A DNA stretch of 64,000 nucleotides from Mesorhizobium sp. ZC-5 (GCF_025753855.1 NZ_JAOWPT010000010.1:1-64000), one strand, 5' to 3'. Shown: positions 17,763 through 27,275, counted from the stretch's first letter. Numbers and translations are program-made. Notes: a model not told the origin generated them from the letters alone.

Positions 17763-20212
17763 CATTGCCAAGCCATGCCGGGATCGTCGTCATCGGCGGC
17801 GGCATCATCGGCTGCTCGACGGCCTATCACCTGGCGCGCGACCACAAGGCCGACGTGATCCTGCTCGAGCAGGGCAAGCTGACTTCCGGCTCGACCTGGC
17901 ATGCGGCGGGCCTTGTCGGGCAATTGCGGTCGTCGGCGTCGATCACCCGTGTGCTCAAATACTCCGTCGACCTCTACAAGGGGCTGGAGGCGGAGACCGG
18001 CCTTGCCACGGGCTGGAAGATGACTGGCTGCCTGCGGCTGGCGACCAACCAGGACCGCTGGACCGAGTTCAAGCGGCTGGCGACGACCGCGAAAAGTTTC
18101 GGCATGGACATGCAGCTGATCTCGCCGGACGAGGTCAAGAAGATGTGGCCGCTGATGGAGGTTTCCGACCTCGTCGGCGCTTCATGGCTGCCGACCGACG
18201 GCCAGGCCAGCCCCTCCGACATCACCCAATCGCTGGCCAAGGGCGCGCGCATGCATGGCGCCAGGCTTTACGAGGAGGTGCGTGTCACCGGCTTCGAGAT
18301 GAAGGACGGCCGCATCATTGCGGTGAAGACCAGCCAGGGCGACATCGCCTGCGAGAAGGTCGTCAACTGCGCCGGCCAGTGGGCTCGGCAGGTCGGCGCC
18401 ATGGCGGGCATCAACGTGCCGCTGCAGCCGGTGAAACACCAGTACATCATCACCGAGAAACTGGATGGGCTGACCGCGGACGCGCCGACGATCCGCGACC
18501 CCGACCGCCGCACCTATTTCAAGGAAGAGGTCGGCGGGCTGGTGATGGGCGGCTACGAGCCGAACCCGCAGGCCTGGCAGACCGACCTTACCGGTGGCGA
18601 TGTGCCCGACGACTGGGAATTCCGGCTGTTCGACGACGATTTCGACCATTTCGAGCAACATATGGCGCAGGCCATCGCCCGCGTTCCCGCGCTGGAAACG
18701 GCCGGCGTCAAGCAGATGATCAACGGGCCGGAAAGCTTCACGCCGGACGGCAACTTCATCCTCGGCACCGCGCCCGAATGCGCCAACATGTTCGTCGGCG
18801 CAGGATTCAACGCCTTCGGCATCGCTTCGGGCGGCGGCGCAGGCTGGGTATTGGCGCAATGGGTCGTCGACGGCGAAGCACCGCTCGACCTGTGGGTGGT
18901 CGACATCCGTCGTTTCGCGAACCTGCATCGCGACCGCGAATGGGTGTCGGACCGTACGCTCGAAGCCTATGGCAAGCACTACACGATCGGCTTCCCGCAT
19001 GAGGAATATCTTTCCGGCCGCCCGGCGATCGTGTCGCCGCTCTATGAGCGGCTGAAAAAGCACAACGCGGTGTTCGGCTCCAAGCTCGGCTGGGAACGCC
19101 CGAACTGGTTTGCTCCGAAAGGCACGACGCCGGAAGACATCTACTCGATGGGCCGGCAGAACTGGTTCGAGCCGGTCGGCGACGAGCACCGCCACGTCCG
19201 CGAGAAGGTCGGCATCTTCGACCAGTCGTCCTTCGCCAAGTACGAACTGACCGGGCCTGATGCACAAAAGGCGCTCGACTGGATCTGCGCCAACGACATC
19301 GACAAGCCCGCGGGACGGCTCACCTACACGCAGCTTCTCAACACGCGCGGCGGCATCGAGGCCGACCTGACGGTCGCACGGTTGGCGCAGGAAAAGTTCT
19401 ACATCGTCACCGGCACCGGTTTCCGCACCCATGACCTGGCCTGGATCAAGGATCATATCGGAACCGAAATGGACGTTAATCTTTCCGATGTAACGGAAAA
19501 GTTCGGCACGCTTTCGCTGATGGGGCCGAAGTCGCGGGAGGTCCTCGCCTCAGCGACGGATGCCGACGTTTCGAATACCGGTTTCCCGTTCGGCCATGTG
19601 CGCGAGATCGCCGTGGCCGGCCATACGGTACGGGCGTTGCGCGTCACTTATGTCGGCGAACTTGGCTGGGAAGTGCATGTGCCGATCGAGGCCGTCGGCG
19701 AGGTGTTCGACGCGCTGATGGCGGCGGGTGCGCGACACGGCATTCGCCCCGTCGGCTACCGCGCGCTGGAATCGCTGCGGCTCGAAAAAGGCTATCGCGC
19801 CTGGGGCTCCGACATCACGCCAAACGACACGCCGTTCGAAGCCGGGCTTGGTTGGGCGGTGAAGCTCAGGAAGGATACCGACTTCCTCGGCCGCAAGGCG
19901 CTTGGGAAGCTCCACAACGCGCCGCTCAAAAAACGCCTCGTCGCCCTCACGACGGTAGACCCCGATGTCGTACTGCTCGGCCGCGAGACGATTTTGCGCA
20001 ATGGCGAGCCGGTCGGCTATCTCAGCAGCGGCGGTTATGGCTACACGATCGGCAAACCGGTCGGCTACGGCTATGTGCGCAATGCCGATGGCGTCGACGA
20101 CGATTTCCTGACCTCCGGTGACTACGAACTGGTGGTTGCGATGGAGAAGACGCCCGCGAAAATCCACCTCGGGCCGTTGTACGACCCCAAGGGCGAGAAG
20201 GTGAAGGGATAA
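17759..20212 (+). CDS. Dimethylglycine/sarcosine dehydrogenase-type flavoprotein with GcvT domain
   Basis: This 817-aa enzyme has an N-terminal DAO FAD domain (VVIGGGIIGCSTAYHLA near residue 10, STWHAAGLVGQLR typical for covalent-FAD members), a middle FAO_M segment around residues 370-430, and a C-terminal GcvT aminomethyltransferase domain (about 435-810) that passes formaldehyde to tetrahydrofolate. Expected chemistry is oxidative demethylation of dimethylglycine, sarcosine or a related N-methyl amine. The frame is open back to 17606, but ATG 17759 overlaps the upstream stop and begins exactly at the Rossmann fold. It is coupled to the kinase-like gene and converges on the DMT exporter gene with a 3-bp gap. 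The substrate is uncertain within the family. Confidence 0.9.
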   Translation: MTLPSHAGIVVIGGGIIGCSTAYHLARDHKADVILLEQGKLTSGSTWHAAGLVGQLRSSASITRVLKYSVDLYKGLEAETGLATGWKMTGCLRLATNQDRWTEFKRLATTAKSFGMDMQLISPDEVKKMWPLMEVSDLVGASWLPTDGQASPSDITQSLAKGARMHGARLYEEVRVTGFEMKDGRIIAVKTSQGDIACEKVVNCAGQWARQVGAMAGINVPLQPVKHQYIITEKLDGLTADAPTIRDPDRRTYFKEEVGGLVMGGYEPNPQAWQTDLTGGDVPDDWEFRLFDDDFDHFEQHMAQAIARVPALETAGVKQMINGPESFTPDGNFILGTAPECANMFVGAGFNAFGIASGGGAGWVLAQWVVDGEAPLDLWVVDIRRFANLHRDREWVSDRTLEAYGKHYTIGFPHEEYLSGRPAIVSPLYERLKKHNAVFGSKLGWERPNWFAPKGTTPEDIYSMGRQNWFEPVGDEHRHVREKVGIFDQSSFAKYELTGPDAQKALDWICANDIDKPAGRLTYTQLLNTRGGIEADLTVARLAQEKFYIVTGTGFRTHDLAWIKDHIGTEMDVNLSDVTEKFGTLSLMGPKSREVLASATDADVSNTGFPFGHVREIAVAGHTVRALRVTYVGELGWEVHVPIEAVGEVFDALMAAGARHGIRPVGYRALESLRLEKGYRAWGSDITPNDTPFEAGLGWAVKLRKDTDFLGRKALGKLHNAPLKKRLVALTTVDPDVVLLGRETILRNGEPVGYLSSGGYGYTIGKPVGYGYVRNADGVDDDFLTSGDYELVVAMEKTPAKIHLGPLYDPKGEKVKG

Positions 20213-20215
20213 ACC

Positions 20216-21130
20216 TTAGTTCACGCCCTTGGGAACATTCTCCGGCGGCACTTCGTCGACCACCTTCTGGCGGTGGAAGATGAACAGGCCTGCAAGCACG
20301 ATGATGGCCGAGCCGACGAGAATGCGGGAACTCGGCACATCGTTGAAGAAGACAAGGCCGAACACCACGGCCCACAAAAGCAGCGTATAATGCAGCGGCG
20401 CCAGCGTAGAAGCCGGCGCCAGCTTCAGCGCCCTGGTGATCATCAGGTGCGCGCCGCAGGAGACGATGCCGAGAAGCAGCATCGCGCCGAAATCCAGCGC
20501 ACTCGGCGTTTGCCAACTGCCAAGCGTGAGCGCGCCGCCAACAACCAGGCTGCCCAGCGTCTGCCAGGTCACCAGCGTGGTGTCGCTGGTGCCGCGCAAC
20601 TGGCGGCTAAGGATGATGGCAAGGGCGAAGGAAAGGCTGCCGACAAGCGCGAAGATCGATGACAGAGACAGCGCCGCTGATGATGGCCGCAGCATGATGA
20701 TGACACCGCAGAAGCCGATCAGGATGGCGGCCCAGCGGCGCCATCCGACCTTCTCGCCGAGCAGGAAATGCGAGAGCGCGGCGACATAGATCGGGCCTGC
20801 CATGTAAAAGCTCATCACATCGGCCAGCGGTAGGTAAACGACCGCTGCATAAAAGAGCGCGGTGTCGAGCGTGGTGACGACGACGCGCAGGATCTGGAGA
20901 TCCAGCCGCTCCATGCGGAAGAGTTTCGCGGTGCCCTGGCGGGCGATCATCGGGCCGAGGATGATGAAGGCGCCGATTGAGCGGATGAGCACGACCTGGC
21001 CGACCGAAAAACTGGCGACCAGCCATTTTCCCATCGCATCGTTGAGAGCGAAGAGGAAATCGCCGGCAAGCATGAGCAACACGCCCGCGACAACCAGATT
21101 TTTCGGCGCCCGTAGTTCCGACAGTGTCAT
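20216..21130 (-). CDS. DMT-superfamily (EamA) transporter
   Basis: This 304-aa inner-membrane protein has two EamA repeats and about ten TM segments, beginning NLVVAGVLLMLAGDFLFALND. Members export or import metabolites such as amino acids or riboflavin. The start was set at ATG 21130 (MTLSELRAP), since the upstream 42 codons read through non-membrane sequence. It lies 112 bp downstream of the deaminase gene on the same strand and could be the last gene of that operon. The substrate is unknown; a link to pyrimidine export is only positional. Confidence 0.85.
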   Translation of the reverse strand: MTLSELRAPKNLVVAGVLLMLAGDFLFALNDAMGKWLVASFSVGQVVLIRSIGAFIILGPMIARQGTAKLFRMERLDLQILRVVVTTLDTALFYAAVVYLPLADVMSFYMAGPIYVAALSHFLLGEKVGWRRWAAILIGFCGVIIMLRPSSAALSLSSIFALVGSLSFALAIILSRQLRGTSDTTLVTWQTLGSLVVGGALTLGSWQTPSALDFGAMLLLGIVSCGAHLMITRALKLAPASTLAPLHYTLLLWAVVFGLVFFNDVPSSRILVGSAIIVLAGLFIFHRQKVVDEVPPENVPKGVN

Positions 21131-21242
21131 TTTTTCGCCAAGCCCTGAATGGGATGTCCATATCAAGGGGCCGGGGAAATGACTATTCCCATTTGGTGTG
21201 GCATAGGCGACGGTGCGCAAACTGTCGCGCGGCGTGGCATAG

Positions 21243-22523
21243 CTACGTCGCTTCATGCCTCCGGTTCACCGCAGCCGGACGACCTTCGATCGACAGTCTC
21301 GTCTCTTGCCGCGGTCTTTCCGCCACCACCTTGCCGCGAGCGATGACGCAGAGACGCTCCGGCCTGAGGCGCACCGCTTCGATCGGATTGCCGGCATCGA
21401 GAACCACCAGGCTGGCGCGCTTGCCGACCTCCAGCCCGAGATGGTCGAGGCCCATGATCGTCGCATTGACGTTGGTGACCATGTCGAAACATTTCGCCAT
21501 GTCGGCCGGGCTCGACATCTGGGCGACATGCAGGCCCATGAAGGCGACATCGAGCATGTCGGCCGTGCCCAGCGAATACCAGGGGTCGAGCACGCAATCC
21601 TGACCGAAGCCGACGCGGATTCCGTGGGCCTGCATTTCCTTGACCCGGGTCATGCCGCGGCGCTTCGGGAAGGTGTCGTGGCGGCCCTGCAGCATGATGT
21701 TGATCAGCGGGTTGGGGATCGCCGATACCTGCGCCTCTGCGATCAGCGGCAGCAACTTGGAAACGTAATAATTGTCCATCGAATGCATCGACGTGAGATG
21801 CGAGCCGGCCACCCTGCCCTGCAGGCCCAACCGCTGTGTCTCATAGGCCAGTTGTTCGATATGGCGCGACAGCGGGTCGTCGGTTTCGTCGCAATGCATG
21901 TCGACCATCAGGCCGCGCTTTTCCGCGATCTCGCAGAGTTCCGTCACCGAGCGGGTGCCGTCGGCCATGGTGCGCTCGAAATGCGGGATACCGCCGACCA
22001 CGTCGACGCCGAGGTCGAGCGCCCGGATGGTGTTTTGCCGTGCCGTCGGCGACCGATAAAGGCCATCTTGTGGGAAGGCGACGAGTTGCAGGTCGATATA
22101 GGGCGCGACCTCCTTCTTGACCTCGAGCAGGGCTTCGACGGCGAGCAACCGGTCGTCGCAGACATCGACATGGGTGCGGATGGCGAGCAGGCCCATCGAG
22201 ACTGCCCAGTCGCAATATCTCAGCGCCCGCTCCTTCACTGCCTCATGGGTGAGCAAGGGTTTCAACTCGCCCCACAGTGCGATGCCCTCCAGCAGCGTGC
22301 CGGACGCATTGATGCGCGGAATGCCATAGGAGAGCGTCGCGTCCATATGGAAATGCGGATCGACGAAGGGCGGCGAAACGAGGTTTCCCGTGGCGTCGAC
22401 GATCTTCGCGGGTCCAGCCGGAAGCGATGGCTCGATCGCAGTGATGTTTTCGCCGATAATGCCGATGTCGGCAACGCGGCCGTCCGGCAGCGTGCCGCCC
22501 TTGACGATCAGGTCAAAACTCAT
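21243..22523 (-). CDS. codA: CodA-like deaminase, possible 5-methylcytosine deaminase
   Basis: This 426-aa amidohydrolase aligns along its length with E. coli cytosine deaminase. Metal and catalytic residues are H57 and H59 (PHFHMD), H210 and E213 (MHCDE), H242 (SHLTSMHS) and D309 (FGQDC). The residue after the metal Asp, Asp314 in E. coli CodA, is Cys310 here. Loss of that Asp has been reported to mark enzymes that also deaminate 5-methylcytosine to thymine. The true start is ATG 22523, overlapping the stop of the permease gene (ATGA); upstream open frame is out-of-family. It is the last gene of a nucleoside-type ABC operon, so imported base is probably deaminated at once. Confidence 0.9.
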   Translation of the reverse strand: MSFDLIVKGGTLPDGRVADIGIIGENITAIEPSLPAGPAKIVDATGNLVSPPFVDPHFHMDATLSYGIPRINASGTLLEGIALWGELKPLLTHEAVKERALRYCDWAVSMGLLAIRTHVDVCDDRLLAVEALLEVKKEVAPYIDLQLVAFPQDGLYRSPTARQNTIRALDLGVDVVGGIPHFERTMADGTRSVTELCEIAEKRGLMVDMHCDETDDPLSRHIEQLAYETQRLGLQGRVAGSHLTSMHSMDNYYVSKLLPLIAEAQVSAIPNPLINIMLQGRHDTFPKRRGMTRVKEMQAHGIRVGFGQDCVLDPWYSLGTADMLDVAFMGLHVAQMSSPADMAKCFDMVTNVNATIMGLDHLGLEVGKRASLVVLDAGNPIEAVRLRPERLCVIARGKVVAERPRQETRLSIEGRPAAVNRRHEAT

Positions 22524-23473
22524 CTTTCGCCTTTCTGATAAGGGATCATCAGCGCCTTCGGATAGGTGGCTCGGCGCGCAACCAGCACAAGCGCCAGGAT
22601 GGACAGCACATACGGCATCATCAGGAAGACCTGGTAGGGCACGACGCCGCCGGAAAGCTGCTGCAGGCGCACCTGATAGGCGTCGAAGGCAGCAAACAGG
22701 ATCGCGCCGACCAGCGCCTTGCCGGGACGCCACGAGCCGAAGACAACCAGCGCGATGCAGATCCAGCCGCGGCCGTTGATCATCTCGAAGAAGAAGGAGT
22801 TGAACGCCGACATGGTGAGGAACGCTCCGCCAACTGCCATCAGCGCGCTGCCGGCCATCACCGCGCCCATGCGGATGCCGATGACGCTGATGCCTTGCGC
22901 TTCGACGGCCGACGGGTTCTCGCCGGCGGCGCGCATGGCGAGCCCAAGCGGCGTGCGGTAGAGTACCCAGGCGACCACCGCGACGGTGATGAAGGCGAGA
23001 TAGGTGAGTGGCGTCTGCGCGAACAGCGCTTCGCCGATGACCGGTATTTTCGACAGACCCGGGATCGGCCACGGCTGGAACGGCTCGATCTTGGGCGGCG
23101 AGGTGACCTCCGGCAGGGCGAGACGATAGATGAAGTAGGTCAGGCTGGTGGCGAGCAGCGTGACGCCGATGCCGACGACATGCTGCGACAGGCCGAGCGG
23201 CACCGTAAGCGTTGCATGGAGCAGGCCGAACAAGGCGCCGGCGAAAGCCGCGACCAGCACGCCGGTCCACAGGTCGCCGCCCGAGTAGACCGTGAACCAG
23301 CCGGCGAAGGCGCCGACCGTCATGATGCCCTCGATGCCGAGATTGAGCACGCCTGCCCGTTCGCAGATCAGTTCACCCATGGTGGCGAAGATCAGCGGCG
23401 AGGCGATGCGGATCGCGGCGACCCAAAAGGAGGCGGTGAAGAGGATTTCGATGGCTTGTTCCATCACCTCCAC
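22520..23473 (-). CDS. Nucleoside-type ABC transporter permease (second)
   Basis: This is a 317-aa inner-membrane permease of the RbsC-like superfamily that serves BMP-family nucleoside importers. It has eight or more TM segments, with the family motif GELICERAGVLNLGIEGIMTVGAFAG near residue 30. It overlaps the preceding permease gene by 10 bp and the deaminase gene by 4 bp. Two starts are close together, ATG 23473 (MEVMEQ) and 23464 (MEQ). It pairs with the 23464-24513 permease in a heterodimer. The substrate is most likely a nucleoside or free base, judging from the BMP protein and the coupled deaminase. Confidence 0.9.
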   Translation of the reverse strand: MEVMEQAIEILFTASFWVAAIRIASPLIFATMGELICERAGVLNLGIEGIMTVGAFAGWFTVYSGGDLWTGVLVAAFAGALFGLLHATLTVPLGLSQHVVGIGVTLLATSLTYFIYRLALPEVTSPPKIEPFQPWPIPGLSKIPVIGEALFAQTPLTYLAFITVAVVAWVLYRTPLGLAMRAAGENPSAVEAQGISVIGIRMGAVMAGSALMAVGGAFLTMSAFNSFFFEMINGRGWICIALVVFGSWRPGKALVGAILFAAFDAYQVRLQQLSGGVVPYQVFLMMPYVLSILALVLVARRATYPKALMIPYQKGER

Positions 23474-24513
23474 CTCACCCGATACCTGGAAAACAAGATC
23501 GCCGTGACCATCGACAAAAGCGCAGTCGCAACCATCACGTCGGCGATGTAGCTAGGCACGCCGGCGGCGCGGCTCATCGCATCGGCGCCGACGAAGATGC
23601 CGGCGACGAAGATCGCCGACGCCACCACGCCGAGCGGATTGAGCATGGCGAGCATAGCAACCACGATGCCGGAATAGCCAAAGCCGGGCGACAGATCGAG
23701 GGTGAGGTTACCCTTAAGTCCGGACACTTCCGAGAAGCCCGCGAGCGCCGCCAGGCCGCCGGACAACAGCGCCGTCTTCATCAGCACGCGGTTGACCGGA
23801 ATGCCGGCAAAACGTGCGGCTTCCGGATTGTGGCCGACCGCGCGCATCTCGTAGCCCAGAACGGTTTTCTTCATAATCACCCAGGCGACGACGGCAGCGG
23901 CAACGGCGATGACGAAGCCGAAATGCAGGCGTTTCCCCTGGATGATGCGCGGCAGCTGCGCATCGGCGACGACTTTCGAGGACTGCGGCCAGCCCAAGCC
24001 CATCGGATCCTTGAGCGGCCCTTCGAGCAGCATGGAAACGAACAAAAGCACGATGAAGTTGAGCAGCAGCGTGGTGACGACCTCATCGACGCCGAACCTT
24101 GTTTTCAGCAGCGCCGGCCCGGCGAGCAGCAACGCACCAGCGGCCATCGCTGCAAGCATGATGATTGGAATGAGCAGGCCCGCAGGGAGCGGCAAAGCGC
24201 CGGTGCCGAGCACCACGGTCACCACGGCGCCTATATAGAGTTGCGCTTCGGCGCCGATGTTCCAGAGTTTTGCGCGGAAGGCGACGGCCACGGCCAGCCC
24301 GGTGAAGATCAGCGGCGTGGCGCGGGTGAGCGTTTCGAGCAGCGCGAATTGCGAGCCGGCCGCGCCCTTAGCGACTAGATAGAACACCGAAAACGGTGAA
24401 GCGCCCGCGGCCAACACCAGCAGCGAGGCGATGAGGACGGTCGCTGCGATGGCGGCCAGGGGATAGGCGAGTGTCGCGGCAAACGACGGCGCTGGTTTCG
24501 GTTCAAGCCGCAT
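23464..24513 (-). CDS. Nucleoside-type ABC transporter permease (first)
   Basis: This 349-aa inner-membrane permease is the partner of the following permease. Its TM-rich sequence has KLWNIGAEAQLYIGAVVTVVLG and the GFGYSGIVVAMLAMLNPLGVVASA block seen in YufP-like proteins. About 168 bp with palindromic repeats separate it from the ATPase gene, which may form a processing or attenuation point. Its end overlaps the next permease. Confidence 0.9.
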   Translation of the reverse strand: MRLEPKPAPSFAATLAYPLAAIAATVLIASLLVLAAGASPFSVFYLVAKGAAGSQFALLETLTRATPLIFTGLAVAVAFRAKLWNIGAEAQLYIGAVVTVVLGTGALPLPAGLLIPIIMLAAMAAGALLLAGPALLKTRFGVDEVVTTLLLNFIVLLFVSMLLEGPLKDPMGLGWPQSSKVVADAQLPRIIQGKRLHFGFVIAVAAAVVAWVIMKKTVLGYEMRAVGHNPEAARFAGIPVNRVLMKTALLSGGLAALAGFSEVSGLKGNLTLDLSPGFGYSGIVVAMLAMLNPLGVVASAIFVAGIFVGADAMSRAAGVPSYIADVMVATALLSMVTAILFSRYRVRWR

Positions 24514-24520
24514 TATGCCG

Positions 24521-24570
24521 TCCCCCTCGAGGGGGGGTGGCCGCGCAGCGGCCGGGTGGGGTACATGCAG
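24521..24570. repeat. Palindromic mosaic repeat in nucleoside operon
   Basis: The CCCCCTCGAGGGGGGG core at about 24524-24540 and the GGCCGCGCAGCGGCC palindrome beside it form two adjacent hairpins between the ATPase and permease genes. The style matches the repeats at 2421-2565 and 38487-38635. It is probably a dispersed intergenic repeat rather than a specific operator. The remaining spacer to 24681 shows no gene. Confidence 0.6.
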
Positions 24571-24681
24571 CAGTGCTCGACGTTCTTTTGTGCCTAGCGC
24601 TGCCTTTGCCGACCACCTCTGGCTGCTGCGCTGCCATCTCCTCCCTTGACGGAGGAGAAAACGTGGCGCGTGTTTCGGTCA

Positions 24682-26193
24682 TCACGCCGCAACCTCGCTG
24701 TGTCCCGCCATCAGTTCGCCGATCTCTCCTATCGTGCGCTCTCCCCTGCCCGACGGAGCCGACAACCTGCCCTTGGAGATGACGACGATGCGGTCGGACA
24801 GTGCCACTATCTCCTCCAGGTCTTCGGAAATCAGCAGTACCGCGGCACCACGCGCCCGCGCATCCAGCAGCTTGCCATGCACATAAGCGACGGCGCCGAC
24901 ATCGAGCCCGCGTGCCGGCTGGTTGGCAAGCACGATCGCCGGCTCGGGATCGAGCGCGCGGCCGAGAATGAGCTTCTGCATGTTGCCGCCCGACAAAAGC
25001 CGGATGCGCGCTTCCGGCGACGGGCATTTGACGTCGTAGTCGCGGATAAGGCCTTCGGCGAAATGTTTCGCTGCCTTCCAGTCGAGGAAGCCGCGACGGC
25101 AAAAGGGAGAGGAACGGTAACGTTCGGCGATGACGTTTTCCGTGACGCTCATATCGCCGATGGTGCCGACGGCGTGGCGGTCTTCCGGGATGCGTGCGAT
25201 GCCGTGATCGAGGGCGGCGCGCGGTGACCAGCCGCCGACCAGTTTGCCGCGCACCAGCATTTTGCCGGATGCGGGATTCTCGGTGCCGGCGATAAGTCCA
25301 GCCAAAGCTGCCTGACCGTTTCCCGAAACGCCGGCAAGACCGACGATCTCGCCGGCAAAAAGCGTCAGCGACACATCGTGGAGAAAAGCACCAGAGCCGA
25401 GCGGCGCTGTCGATACCCGCTCCAGCGCGAAAAGTGCTTCGCCACGCGCCACCCCTGCGACCTTCGGCGGCGTCACCTCCTGGCCGACCATCAGCGTGGC
25501 GAGCTCACGACGGGTCGTCCGAGCGGTCGTCCGTTCGCCCGCAAGCCTGCCGGAGCGCAGCACCAGAACCCGATCGCTGACGGCCATCACCTCATGCAGT
25601 TTGTGTGAGATGAAGATGATCGAAAGGCCGTTGGCGACCAGCATTTTCAGGGTGCGGAACAGCGCATCGGTCTCGGCCGGCGTCAACACAGCGGTCGGCT
25701 CGTCGAGGATGAGAATGCGCGCATCGCGGTAAAGCGCCTTCAGGATCTCGACGCGCTGGCGTTCGCCGACCGAAAGCGAGGCCACCGATGCGTCGGGCTC
25801 GACGGCGAGGCCGAAATCGCTCGACAGTTGGCTGATACGGCGGCGCGCCAATGAGCGATCGAGGCGCGGACGCCACAGGCTCTCCGTCCCGAGCGCGATG
25901 TTTTCCAGCACGCTCATGTTGTCGGCAAGGGTGAAATGCTGGTGCACCATGCCGATGCCGGCAGCAAGCGCCGCCTTCGGGTCGCCCGGTGCGAGAAGCT
26001 GGCCGAATGCCTCGATGTTTCCTTCGTCGGCAACATAATGGCCGAACAGAATGTTCATCAGCGTCGTCTTGCCGGCGCCGTTCTCGCCAAGCAGCGCGAT
26101 CACCTCGCCCTTTTTCAGGTCGAAGGAGATGTCATCGTTGGCAACCAGCGGGCCGAAGCGCTTGGTGATGCCGGAAAGGCGGAGGACGGTCAT
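24682..26193 (-). CDS. Nucleoside-type ABC transporter ATPase (two ABC domains)
   Basis: This 503-aa protein has tandem ATPase domains. The first has Walker A GENGAGKTT, signature LSVGERQRVEILKAL and Walker B ILILDEPTA. The second has degenerate Walker A GVSGNGQAAL, signature LLSGGNMQKLILGRAL and NQPARGLD in place of DEP, a change usual for the YufO/RbsA-like family. The second site is therefore likely regulatory or low-activity. It follows the binding protein gene by 53 bp, a spacer that contains a hairpin repeat (26209-26229). Confidence 0.92.
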   Translation of the reverse strand: MTVLRLSGITKRFGPLVANDDISFDLKKGEVIALLGENGAGKTTLMNILFGHYVADEGNIEAFGQLLAPGDPKAALAAGIGMVHQHFTLADNMSVLENIALGTESLWRPRLDRSLARRRISQLSSDFGLAVEPDASVASLSVGERQRVEILKALYRDARILILDEPTAVLTPAETDALFRTLKMLVANGLSIIFISHKLHEVMAVSDRVLVLRSGRLAGERTTARTTRRELATLMVGQEVTPPKVAGVARGEALFALERVSTAPLGSGAFLHDVSLTLFAGEIVGLAGVSGNGQAALAGLIAGTENPASGKMLVRGKLVGGWSPRAALDHGIARIPEDRHAVGTIGDMSVTENVIAERYRSSPFCRRGFLDWKAAKHFAEGLIRDYDVKCPSPEARIRLLSGGNMQKLILGRALDPEPAIVLANQPARGLDVGAVAYVHGKLLDARARGAAVLLISEDLEEIVALSDRIVVISKGRLSAPSGRGERTIGEIGELMAGHSEVAA

Positions 26194-26208
26194 CGGTTGA
26201 GTTCCTTC

Positions 26209-26229
26209 CTTCTCCCCTTGTGGGAGAAG
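26209..26229. repeat. Hairpin repeat between BMP protein and ATPase genes
   Basis: CTTCTCCCC and its inverted partner form a 9-bp stem with a short loop. The sequence is the same core as in the 4821-4953 repeat. Here too it lies directly downstream of a solute-binding-protein gene, suggesting a common role in stabilising or attenuating these messages. There is no T-tract of terminator type. Confidence 0.55.
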
Positions 26230-26246
26230 GGAAGACGCCCATCATC

Positions 26247-27275
26247 TCAGCTCGATTTCGGCTCGGCGTCGTTGATCTCGACGGTAAACGAGCCGTCCTT
26301 GATCGCCTTTTCCTTCTCGGCAACCTTGGCCATCACCTCGGCCGGCACCTTGCCTTCAAATGTGCCGAGCGGCGCCAGCGAGCAGCCTCCCGCCTTCATG
26401 AAAGAATAGACGCCGTAGTCGGCTGCCTTGAAGGTGCCTGCCTTCACCTCGGCGATCGCCTTGTCGAGCGTCGGCTCGAAATGCCAGAGCGCCGAGGCCA
26501 CCACCGTCTCCGGATAATCGGCCTGGGTGTCGATGACATTTCCCACCGCGAGGATTTTTCGTTCCTTGGCCGCATCCGAGACGCCGAAGCGTTCGGCGTA
26601 GAGCAGGTCCGCCCCGGCGTCGATCTGCGCGAAGGCGGTTTCCTTGGCCTTGGGCGGGTCGAACCACGAGCCGATGAAGGCGACCTGGAACTTGGCCGCC
26701 GGATTCATCTCTTTCGCGCCCGCCATGAAGGCGTGCATCAGCCGGTTGACCTCGGGGATCGGGAAGCCGCCCACCATGCCGATATTGGCCTTGCCGGTCA
26801 TCGCTCCGGCAATGATGCCCGAGAGATAAGACGCGTCCTGGATATAGTTGTCGAAAGGCGCGAAGTTCGGCACCGCGTCGTCCGGCTTGAACGACGAGCC
26901 CATGAGGAATGCCGTTTCGGGATAATCCTTGGCGACGGCGCGCGCAGCGTCCTCGACGCCGAACACCTCGCCAAGAATCAGCTTGTTGCCGGCCTCGGCA
27001 TATTCGCGCATTACGCGCTCATAATCGGTGTTCGAGACATTCTCGGTGGCGACGTACTCGATATCGCCGCGATCCTTCGCGGCATTGGCGGCCTTGTGGA
27101 TGCGAGAGACCCATTGCTGCTCGAAAGGCACGGTATAGACCGCCGCAACCTTGATAGGATCGGCTGCGAGCAGGCGGGATGGAAATCCCGCGATGGAAAC
27201 GAGTGCTGTTGCGGCGCCGCCAGCTTTGAGGAGTGAACGGCGCGACATCGTAGAACTGGCTGAGATTCTGGACAT
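26247..27275 (-). CDS. BMP-family periplasmic nucleoside-binding protein
   Basis: This is a 342-aa secreted binding protein of the BMP/PnrA-Med family. The N-terminal RRSLLKAGGAATALVS segment looks like a twin-arginine signal, cleaved near SRLLAADP. The mature domain begins IKVAAVYTVPFEQQWVSRIHKA and contains GMVGGFPIPEVNR. ATG 27275 was chosen because AGAGGG lies about 9 nt before it; ATG 27248 would still keep the RR motif. It is the first gene of the ABC operon, so the promoter should be in 27276-27437, where I see no clear boxes. The ligand is likely a nucleoside. Confidence 0.9.
   Translation of the reverse strand: MSRISASSTMSRRSLLKAGGAATALVSIAGFPSRLLAADPIKVAAVYTVPFEQQWVSRIHKAANAAKDRGDIEYVATENVSNTDYERVMREYAEAGNKLILGEVFGVEDAARAVAKDYPETAFLMGSSFKPDDAVPNFAPFDNYIQDASYLSGIIAGAMTGKANIGMVGGFPIPEVNRLMHAFMAGAKEMNPAAKFQVAFIGSWFDPPKAKETAFAQIDAGADLLYAERFGVSDAAKERKILAVGNVIDTQADYPETVVASALWHFEPTLDKAIAEVKAGTFKAADYGVYSFMKAGGCSLAPLGTFEGKVPAEVMAKVAEKEKAIKDGSFTVEINDAEPKSS

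Noticed and set aside
22524-23270. N-terminal extension of the CodA-like protein
   Set aside because: It is the permease gene read in another frame; the CodA homology starts exactly at ATG 22523.
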